Below, in pieces: positions 1 through 5,041 of a stretch of DNA of 5,041 nucleotides (position 1 is its first letter; each line of letters starts with the position of its first letter). The stretch lies in contig JAEMRP010000075.1 of assembly GCA_016463265.1 (NCBI GenBank), positions 1-5,041 on the forward strand. The letters are read 5' to 3'. A program made the position numbers and the translations under genes. The stretch is from Microbacteriaceae bacterium (GTDB taxonomy: Bacteria; Actinomycetota; Actinomycetes; Actinomycetales; Microbacteriaceae). Below the pieces are notes generated by a model. It was not told the origin of the DNA and did not search any database. It saw only the letters and a list, made by a program, of their open reading frames with translations.

Positions 1-1482
1 CTTCGCGACCGTTACGAAGCGTTCCACAAGGTGTCGATTTCGGATGGCGCGCTGACGGCTGCCGCAACGCTCGCCGACAGGTACGTGCAAGACCGCTTCC
101 TTCCCGACAAGGCGATCGACCTCATTGACGAGGCGGGTGCGCGTCTGCGTTTGTCGATTCTTTCGTCACCGCCGGAACTGCGCGAATTCGACGACAAGAT
201 TGCTGTCGTTCGTGCCGAGAAGGAAAAGGCCATCGAGAACCAGGACTTCGAGGGCGCGGCCAAGTCGCGCGACGAGGAAAAGAAGCTGCTCGGTGAGCGC
301 CTTCGCCTCGAGAAGGAATGGCGCAAGGGTGACAAGGGTGAACTCGGAACCGTCGACGAAGGCATCATCGCCGAGGTTCTCGCTCAGGCGACCGGTATCC
401 CCGTCTTCAAGCTGACCGAGGAGGAAAGCGCGCGTCTTCTCATGATGGAGAAGTCGCTGCACCAGCGCGTCATCGGCCAAGAAGAAGCGATTGCCGTTTT
501 GTCCAAGACCATCCGCCGAACGCGTGCCGGGCTCAAAGACCCGAAGCGCCCGTCCGGATCGTTCATATTCGCCGGTCCGACCGGAGTGGGAAAGACGGAA
601 CTCGCCAAGGCGCTTGCCGAATTCCTGTTCGACGACGAGGACGCACTGATCGCGCTCGACATGTCAGAATACGGTGAAAAGCACACAGCATCGCGTCTGT
701 TCGGTGCCCCTCCCGGATACGTCGGGTTCGAAGAGGGCGGCCAACTCACCGAGCGCGTCCGTCGCAAGCCGTTCTCGGTCGTCCTGTTTGACGAAATCGA
801 GAAGGCGCACCCCGACATCTTCAACTCGCTGTTGCAGGTCCTCGAAGAAGGCCGTCTCACTGACGGCCAGGGACGCGTCATCGACTTCAAGAACACCGTC
901 ATCATCATGACGACCAACCTCGGGACGAAAGACATCACGGGCGGCCCCGTGGGCTTCACGCTGCAGGGCGACTCGGATCAGACCTACAAGGCGATGCGAT
1001 CGAAAGTCATCGAGGAACTCAAGAAGTACTTCAAGCCCGAGTTCCTCAACCGAGTCGACGAGACCATCGTCTTCCCGCAGTTGTCTCAGGACGAACTGCT
1101 GCAAATTGTCGACCTCTTCGTACGTCGTCTGCGCGAGCGCATGCTCGACCGCGATATGACGCTCGATGTGACCGATGCCGCCCGCCGCCAGTTGCTCACG
1201 ATCGGCTGGGACCCGATGCTCGGGGCCAGGCCACTTCGACGTGCGATTCAGCACGAGGTCGAAGACATGCTGTCGGAAAAAATTCTCAACGGGGAACTTT
1301 CCGTCGGTCAGCACGTCCTCATCGACTTCGCGAACGACGAGTTCACGGCGGTAATGACGGGTTCGATCCTTCCCTCGGAAGAGCCCGCTGCGGGTCGCAA
1401 GTCGAAGCCGGCGAAGGTTCCCGCGGATTCGGAACTAGACCCCGCCGCGACCGACTCCGGAGAAAACGCGCCGTCGGAATAG
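1..1482 (+). CDS. clpC: ClpC, ATP-dependent Clp protease ATP-binding subunit (5' partial)
   Basis: This is the C-terminal 493 residues of a class I Clp/Hsp100 unfoldase, which uses ATP to unfold cytoplasmic substrates and feed them into ClpP. The frame is open from base 1, so the GTG at 31 is an internal Val codon. In visible numbering: the end of the first AAA+ module (LPDKAIDLIDEAGA, 34-47); a middle domain with a UVR-type coiled coil (about 60-100); then the second AAA+ module with Walker A GPTGVGKT (192-199), pore loop GYVG (239-242), Walker B VVLFDE (260-265), sensor 1 TTN (304-306), arginine finger in FLNR (Arg351) and sensor 2 GARPLRR (Arg410). A VGF tripeptide (317-319) matches the ClpP-docking loop, and the middle domain is short; both favour ClpC over ClpB. 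The last ~35 residues are a charged, Pro/Ala/Ser/Glu-rich, probably disordered tail. Family members run to about 830-850 residues, so roughly 340-350 (N-domain, first Walker motifs) are missing at the window edge. No strong terminator follows. Confidence 0.97.
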   Translation, partial: LRDRYEAFHKVSISDGALTAAATLADRYVQDRFLPDKAIDLIDEAGARLRLSILSSPPELREFDDKIAVVRAEKEKAIENQDFEGAAKSRDEEKKLLGERLRLEKEWRKGDKGELGTVDEGIIAEVLAQATGIPVFKLTEEESARLLMMEKSLHQRVIGQEEAIAVLSKTIRRTRAGLKDPKRPSGSFIFAGPTGVGKTELAKALAEFLFDDEDALIALDMSEYGEKHTASRLFGAPPGYVGFEEGGQLTERVRRKPFSVVLFDEIEKAHPDIFNSLLQVLEEGRLTDGQGRVIDFKNTVIIMTTNLGTKDITGGPVGFTLQGDSDQTYKAMRSKVIEELKKYFKPEFLNRVDETIVFPQLSQDELLQIVDLFVRRLRERMLDRDMTLDVTDAARRQLLTIGWDPMLGARPLRRAIQHEVEDMLSEKILNGELSVGQHVLIDFANDEFTAVMTGSILPSEEPAAGRKSKPAKVPADSELDPAATDSGENAPSE

Positions 1483-1591
1483 ACGCCAGCCTAGACCGAC
1501 GTGGCCCCGACATAGCCGAGTCCCTTGATTTGGCGCGCGTGAAGCCGAACACCCTGGGAATCACGAGCATGCCTCCGGCGTTGTAGGTTCG

Positions 1592-1622
1592 GCGCGTCAC
1601 CCCTATCGCCTGTTCGACGCGC
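1592..1622. repeat. 7-bp perfect inverted repeat upstream of the anchored-protein gene
   Basis: GCGCGTC at 1592-1598 is the exact reverse complement of GACGCGC at 1616-1622, separated by 17 bases. The same region also holds a near-direct repeat: GTTCGGCGCG (1587-1596) and GTTCGACGCG (1612-1621), one mismatch, 25 bases apart. The right arm ends one base before the proposed -10 box at 1624, so the element covers the -35/spacer region. It could be an operator, or the hairpin of a clpC terminator, although no T-tract follows. In GC-rich DNA a repeat this short may arise by chance. Confidence 0.4.
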
Positions 1623-1623
1623 G

Positions 1624-1636
1624 TACCCTCGAAATA
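1624..1636 (+). promoter_or_regulatory. Probable leaderless promoter (-10 box TACCCT)
   Basis: TACCCT at 1624-1629 fits the actinobacterial -10 pattern TANNNT. Taking its last T as position -7 puts +1 exactly at 1636, the A of the ATG of the next gene. No purine-rich ribosome binding site precedes that ATG, which agrees with a leaderless transcript. No convincing -35 hexamer is visible at 16-18 bases spacing; such boxes are often weak in this phylum. Confidence 0.5.
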
Positions 1637-2202
1637 TGAACGCGTTTCTCGCTCCCGCGGGACCCCTTCCCCCCTCGGTTTACTGGCGTCGTCGGGCGAT
1701 TGTCCTCGTTCTCGCCATCTTGGTGTTCTCGGGAATCTGGACGCTGTTCACCGCATTCAACGCGGGCACGACCCCCGCGCCCGTCGCGTCTCAGACCCCT
1801 GAAACTGTCGTGGCGTGTAATTCGAAAAACATTTCGCTCAGGGCCAAAACGAACCAGGAATCCTACGCAGAGGGTGAGTTGCCTAAATTTTCGATGACAA
1901 TCACCAACGCGGGAACGACGGCGTGCACGCTCGAGGTCGGAACGGACAAGCAGAAGTACGTCATCATGAGCGGCTCTGACCTGATTTGGGATTCGACCGT
2001 GTGTCAGGTCTCACCACAACCGTTCCGCCAGATATTCGAGGCTGGCCAATCCCTAACGACGGACGCGGTGCAATGGGGTCGGGCACGCAGCGACAACTGT
2101 GACAGCGGAACACCAGCTGTTGGTGGCGGGGCGTCCTATCAACTGACGGTGTACGTGGGCGATCTTCAATCCACGGATGCGAAACAGTTCATGCTGTATT
2201 AG
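1636..2202 (+). CDS. Single-pass membrane-anchored protein with BsuPI-like extracytoplasmic domain
   Basis: This is a 188-residue protein of unestablished function. A short Pro-rich cytoplasmic start and a basic patch (RRR, 18-20) lead into one hydrophobic segment (about 21-41), then a Thr/Pro/Ala linker (44-58) and an extracytoplasmic domain (about 59-188). There is no lipobox and no Ala-x-Ala cleavage site, so I read it as a type II (N-in, C-out) anchored protein. The domain looks like an Ig-type beta sandwich: FSMTITNAGTTACTLEVGT (85-103), a GSDLIW turn (113-118), an EAGQSLTTDAVQW strand (135-147), and a closing GGGASYQLTVYVGD (about 163-176). This order of motifs (strand, N-x-G, GxxxxW, pGqs...W, GxYxxxV) resembles the BsuPI proteinase-inhibitor family from memory; I could not run a profile. 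Four Cys (61, 97, 123, 155) could form two disulfides outside the cell. ATG 1636 is the only sensible start and sits right after a -10 box. The protease gene follows after 10 bases. Confidence 0.85.
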   Translation: MNAFLAPAGPLPPSVYWRRRAIVLVLAILVFSGIWTLFTAFNAGTTPAPVASQTPETVVACNSKNISLRAKTNQESYAEGELPKFSMTITNAGTTACTLEVGTDKQKYVIMSGSDLIWDSTVCQVSPQPFRQIFEAGQSLTTDAVQWGRARSDNCDSGTPAVGGGASYQLTVYVGDLQSTDAKQFMLY

Positions 2203-2213
2203 TCTCAGGAATA
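2200..2213 (+). promoter_or_regulatory. Possible leaderless promoter overlapping the upstream stop codon (-10 box TAGTCT)
   Basis: TAGTCT at 2200-2205 fits TANNNT, and its first three bases are the TAG stop of the preceding gene. With 2205 as position -7, +1 falls at 2212, one base before the ATG at 2213. An AGGA at 2207-2210 lies only 2 bases from the ATG, too close for a normal ribosome binding site. The gene is therefore either transcribed as a leaderless mRNA or translated by reinitiation from the upstream gene. No clear -35 box is seen. Confidence 0.4.
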
Positions 2214-3655
2214 TGACACTCCCATCAGGGCGATTGATCGTCGCGAGTTTGGCACTTTTCTGCGCACCGTTAGGCGGTCTGATCGCACCGGCTGCTGCTT
2301 TTGACGGCCCGTCGCGAATCATTGGCGGGACGGCGGCGGACATCGACGACGTTCCTTGGCAAGTGGGTCTGATTTCTCCACGACGGGGCGCAACAACCGT
2401 GTATGCCGGCCAGTTCTGTGGCGGTTCCATCATTAACGAACGCTGGGTGATAACGGCAGCGCACTGCCTCTCCGATTTCAAGGGAAAGAAGTTGGGAGTT
2501 TTCGCTGGCAACGATAACCTAAATGTTCCGACGGGCACAGATGTCTATAGCGCGGCCAGCTGGAAGGTCCACCCCGATTACTCTTCGGGGCCTGCGAGAG
2601 ATGTTTGGTACAACGACATCGCACTCGTGAGTTTGAAGTCACCGCTCGACTTCGCTGACGCCGCGATTGAACCGATCGCGCTCCCCACGCGCATCGACCC
2701 TGCGGATGCGCCCGCTGTGGGAGACTCCATCGGGGTTTCGGGCTGGGGCGCGACATCGTCGAACGAATACAACCCCGGTTATCCCTACCTCCTTCAAAAA
2801 ACGACGCTCAATGTGATTTCGAACGGTGCACCCACTAGTTGCGGCGCCTACTCGGCATCCGACTGGAATAGCCTCTACGAAACATGCATCGGTTTCAGCG
2901 GTGGCGGCAAAGACACCTGTTGGGGAGACTCGGGAGGCCCGTACGTCGACGAAATCGACGCAGACGGCGACGGAAACACCGAGCCGACGCTCATCGGGGT
3001 CACCTCATGGGGAAACGGATGCGCCGAAGCGAGTTATCCCGGTCTCGCTACTCGCGTTACCTCCTACCTCGACTGGATCGTGCCGCGCTCACCGAGTTTC
3101 AGTACAACCGCGTCGGGGTCGAATACCCTCGTCACGTGGAGTGCACTGAGCAACCAGTTTCTCTCCTATCCTGTGTCCGGCTACCGGATCGAGTACTCCC
3201 TCGACTCAGGATTGACCTGGGCGCTTGGCGGAACTGTGTCCGCCACAACCCGTTCTCTCACCGTCACAGGAGTGACGAGCGCCCTGTGGCGACTCGCTGC
3301 CCTCAATGCTGTCAACTCCTCAGGTGGCCCCTATCTGTGGTCGGGTAATATCGATGTCGACACGGCACGACTCGGAGCCGTACCGGGCGCCCCACAGTCA
3401 TTCCACATCCTCTCTCAATCTCGACGCGGGTTCAACTTTGAGTGGGCACAGCCGAGCTCGGTCCACAGTTCGGCGATCTGGGATTACCGCATCTATCAGC
3501 AGCGCGGATCTTCCGCTCCTCGTCTGGCAGAGTCTGGTCGCTCGCAGTGGCCCGCCGCTACCGTCAGTTCCAAGTTTGGATCGGGAACGTACTGGGTTGT
3601 CGCGGTGAACAACTTCGGCGAATCGGTCGCATCCAACACGGTTATCGTTCCCTAA
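2213..3655 (+). CDS. Secreted trypsin-like serine protease (S1 family) with two C-terminal FN3 domains
   Basis: This is a 480-residue exported endopeptidase. The signal peptide is 1-29 (Arg7, hydrophobic 8-24, Ala-Pro-Ala-Ala-Ala before Phe30). A six-residue propeptide ends at Arg35, before IIGG (36-39), the classic zymogen activation site. The catalytic triad is intact: His84 (TAAHC), Asp135 (NDIAL) and Ser240 (GDSGGP). Asp234, six residues before Ser240, equals chymotrypsin Asp189, and Gly267 and Gly277 equal Gly216 and Gly226, so cleavage after Arg/Lys is predicted. Cys69-85, 210-225 and 236-270 match the conserved disulfides 42-58, 168-182 and 191-220. Oddities are Trp237 at chymotrypsin position 192 (usually Gln) and an inserted DADGDGNTE loop (249-257). 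After about residue 290 come two FN3-like domains (about 293-385 and 391-480). There is no sorting signal or C-terminal membrane segment, so it is probably released. ATG 2213 is preferred over the in-frame ATG 2177, which would overlap the upstream gene and place MRNSSCCISLRN before the signal peptide. It ends in tandem stops TAA TAG (3653-3658). Confidence 0.95.
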   Translation: MTLPSGRLIVASLALFCAPLGGLIAPAAAFDGPSRIIGGTAADIDDVPWQVGLISPRRGATTVYAGQFCGGSIINERWVITAAHCLSDFKGKKLGVFAGNDNLNVPTGTDVYSAASWKVHPDYSSGPARDVWYNDIALVSLKSPLDFADAAIEPIALPTRIDPADAPAVGDSIGVSGWGATSSNEYNPGYPYLLQKTTLNVISNGAPTSCGAYSASDWNSLYETCIGFSGGGKDTCWGDSGGPYVDEIDADGDGNTEPTLIGVTSWGNGCAEASYPGLATRVTSYLDWIVPRSPSFSTTASGSNTLVTWSALSNQFLSYPVSGYRIEYSLDSGLTWALGGTVSATTRSLTVTGVTSALWRLAALNAVNSSGGPYLWSGNIDVDTARLGAVPGAPQSFHILSQSRRGFNFEWAQPSSVHSSAIWDYRIYQQRGSSAPRLAESGRSQWPAATVSSKFGSGTYWVVAVNNFGESVASNTVIVP

Positions 3656-3671
3656 TAGCGAAATTCTGCGA

Positions 3672-3698
3672 GGAGCAGGTGTCTCTCCCAAGTTTTTT
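3672..3698 (+). terminator. Possible weak intrinsic terminator of the protease gene
   Basis: GGAGCAG (3672-3678) can pair with CTCTCC (3683-3688) around a GTGT tetraloop, giving a six-pair stem with one bulged C. After CAAG comes a run of six T (3693-3698). It lies 17 bases after the protease stop. The stem is short and the 4-base gap before the T-run weakens it, but it is the only hairpin/T-tract pair in this convergent gap. I see no matching T-tract terminator for the minus-strand gene. Confidence 0.4.
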
Positions 3699-3740
3699 GG
3701 AGTGCGCCCTCGTCAACGCCCCATGCATTACTCGACAACA

Positions 3741-5041
3741 TCAACGCAGCGAGCGACGGATAGCCTCTGCGAGGGTGTTCACCGAGTGATCGATGACCTC
3801 GGTGAACCCTAAGCGGGTTGCTTCGGCGGACCTCAGCTGGTGGGCGGTCACGGCACGGATGTCGCCCGCGAGACTGATTTCACCCGTCGCCACGAGCGTG
3901 GGCGAAAGGGCAACGTCTTTCGCCGCGCTGGCGAGTGCTAAAGAGATGGCGAGGTCGGCGCCTGGTTCGGTGACTCGAATGCCACCGACCGTCGAGACGT
4001 AGACATCGGCGGACTGGAAAGGTAGTTTGGCGCGGCGCTCGAGAACCGCGAGCAGCATGGCGACTCGAGACGAATCGACGCCGTTCGTGACGCGTCTCGG
4101 CTGAGGTGCGCTCGACGGAACGATGAGTGCCTGAATTTCGACGGGAATCGCACGTCGACCTTCCATTGTGATGGTTGTGCACGTTCCGCTGACCGGTGTC
4201 GTCGTGTTCGATCGGAACAGGGCGGACGGGTCGGGGACCTGCTCGATGCCGCTTCCGACCATCTCGAAACATCCGACCTCGTCGGTTGGCCCGAAGCGGT
4301 TCTTGAGCGTGCGGACAAAGCGGAGTGCGGTTTGGCGGTCGCCCTCGAAGTGCATGACAACATCGACGAGGTGTTCCAGAAGTCTTGGCCCCGCGATGGT
4401 GCCGTCCTTGGTGACGTGACCCACGAGAATGACGGGAATTCCGCGCTCTTTGGCGATGCGAACAACCGTTGCGGCTACTTCGCGCACCTGGGCGACTCCG
4501 CCTGCCAGGCCATCGACGGTTTCCGACGACACGGTCTGTACCGAGTCGATGATGACGAGCGAGGGCTTGACCTCGTCGATATGACCGAGGACTGTGCCGA
4601 GGTTGGTTTCGGCCGCGAGAAAAAGCGTGTCGACCAGTGTGCCGGTGCGCTCGGCGCGCAGCCGCACTTGGCCGACGGATTCCTCGGCGCTGACGTACAG
4701 GACAATGTCGCCGCGCATCGCCACCCGACCAGCGACATCGAGAAGAAGAGTTGACTTGCCGACTCCCGGCTCGCCGGACAACAGAATCGCGGCACCGGGG
4801 ACGATGCCACCACCGAGCACTCGGTCGAATTCAGCAATTCCGGTCGGTCGATGCTCGGCATCGGTCACCGCGATCTGGGTGATGGGGACGGCGGCACGGT
4901 TCGTCGGAACACGTGTCGCGACTGTTCGCCCCCCGAGGGACTCAGTCCCAAATTCGCGAACGGTATCCCACTGCTGGCATTCGCCGCATCGGCCGACCCA
5001 CTTGTTGGTCGTCCACCCGCACTCGATGCATTTATAGGGAG
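3741..5041 (-). CDS. radA: RadA/Sms, DNA repair and recombination ATPase (5' partial)
   Basis: RadA is a RecA-like hexameric ATPase that drives branch migration and processes recombination intermediates in the cytoplasm. The frame is read from 5039 leftward to a TGA at 3743-3741, giving 432 visible residues. Domains in visible numbering: an N-terminal C4 zinc finger (Cys4, 7, 18, 21; CxxC-x10-CxxC); a RecA-like core with Walker A GEPGVGKS (89-96), Walker B VIIDS (162-166, Asp165), GHVTKDG (207-213) and the RadA signature KNRFG (246-250); then a Lon-protease-like domain (about 293-432). In that domain EPGADLA (358-364) replaces the Lon GPSAG serine site, so it is non-proteolytic, as is normal for RadA. 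The family is about 455 residues and the zinc finger usually starts near residue 10, so only about 7-10 codons are missing beyond the right edge. The GTG at 4868-4866 encodes internal Val58. It is convergent with the protease gene, with an 85-base gap (3656-3740), so its promoter lies outside the window. Confidence 0.97.
   Translation of the reverse strand, partial: PYKCIECGWTTNKWVGRCGECQQWDTVREFGTESLGGRTVATRVPTNRAAVPITQIAVTDAEHRPTGIAEFDRVLGGGIVPGAAILLSGEPGVGKSTLLLDVAGRVAMRGDIVLYVSAEESVGQVRLRAERTGTLVDTLFLAAETNLGTVLGHIDEVKPSLVIIDSVQTVSSETVDGLAGGVAQVREVAATVVRIAKERGIPVILVGHVTKDGTIAGPRLLEHLVDVVMHFEGDRQTALRFVRTLKNRFGPTDEVGCFEMVGSGIEQVPDPSALFRSNTTTPVSGTCTTITMEGRRAIPVEIQALIVPSSAPQPRRVTNGVDSSRVAMLLAVLERRAKLPFQSADVYVSTVGGIRVTEPGADLAISLALASAAKDVALSPTLVATGEISLAGDIRAVTAHQLRSAEATRLGFTEVIDHSVNTLAEAIRRSLR

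Noticed and set aside
31..33. GTG at 31 as the start of clpC.
   Set aside because: The frame is open from base 1 and encodes LRDRYEAFHK, which matches the conserved first AAA+ module of ClpC; the gene is cut by the window edge.
358..364. Active Lon-type protease site in RadA (coordinates here are protein residues 358-364).
   Set aside because: The segment reads EPGADLA and lacks the catalytic serine of Lon; this is the normal non-proteolytic state of the RadA C-terminal domain.
384..1314. Long open frames on the minus strand across clpC.
   Set aside because: They lie antisense to a strongly conserved gene, show no recognisable domain or start signal, and are Ser/Arg-rich in the manner of GC-driven shadow frames.
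1483..1635. A small RNA or extra small gene between clpC and the anchored protein.
   Set aside because: There is no hairpin plus T-tract and no ORF with a ribosome binding site or recognisable product; only the repeat and promoter signals could be supported.
2177..2212. Earlier in-frame ATG for the protease at 2177, overlapping the upstream gene by 26 bases.
   Set aside because: It would put MRNSSCCISLRN in front of an otherwise well-formed signal peptide; the ATG at 2213 gives the standard n-, h- and c-regions and sits beside a -10-like box.
4866..4868. GTG at 4868-4866 as the start of radA.
   Set aside because: The same frame continues upstream to 5039 and encodes the conserved RadA C4 zinc finger and linker, so this is an internal Val codon.
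4332..5037. Open frames on the plus strand across radA.
   Set aside because: These are shadows of the conserved radA reading frame; their translations show no domain signature.
1..5041. Mobile element, CRISPR array, toxin-antitoxin or defence system.
   Set aside because: There are no transposase or integrase motifs, terminal repeats, spaced direct repeats, tRNA-like folds or defence domains on either strand.

Overview
The window looks like chromosomal DNA from a high-GC Gram-positive bacterium (Actinobacteria), most likely Microbacteriaceae or a near relative. The grounds are the moderately high GC content, an actinobacterial-type ClpC and RadA, -10-like boxes placed so that the transcripts would be leaderless, and a small anchored protein with a basic-residue/TM/extracytoplasmic layout that I recall from that family. 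The taxonomic call is inference; no rRNA or marker set is present.

Layout: (1) 1-1482, plus strand, the C-terminal ~493 residues of ClpC, the AAA+ unfoldase of the Clp protease; the N-domain and most of the first AAA+ module lie upstream of the window. (2) 1483-1635, a 153-base gap with a GC-rich inverted repeat and a leaderless-type promoter. (3) 1636-2202, plus strand, a small single-pass membrane protein with an extracytoplasmic beta-rich domain that resembles the BsuPI proteinase-inhibitor fold. (4) 2213-3655, plus strand, starting 10 bases after the previous stop, a secreted trypsin-like serine protease with two C-terminal fibronectin type III domains and an acidic EF-hand-like loop inside the protease fold. 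(5) 3656-3740, a short convergent gap with a possible weak terminator. (6) 3741 to the right edge, minus strand, RadA/Sms, complete except for roughly the first 7-10 codons.

How they fit together: clpC and radA are housekeeping genes (protein quality control; processing of recombination intermediates). Between them sits a two-gene cell-surface unit, an anchored protein and a secreted trypsin-like protease, which is the accessory part of the window. The most testable idea is that the anchored protein restrains or docks the neighbouring protease. No mobile elements, RNA genes, CRISPR arrays or obviously broken genes were seen. Most of the window is conventional.
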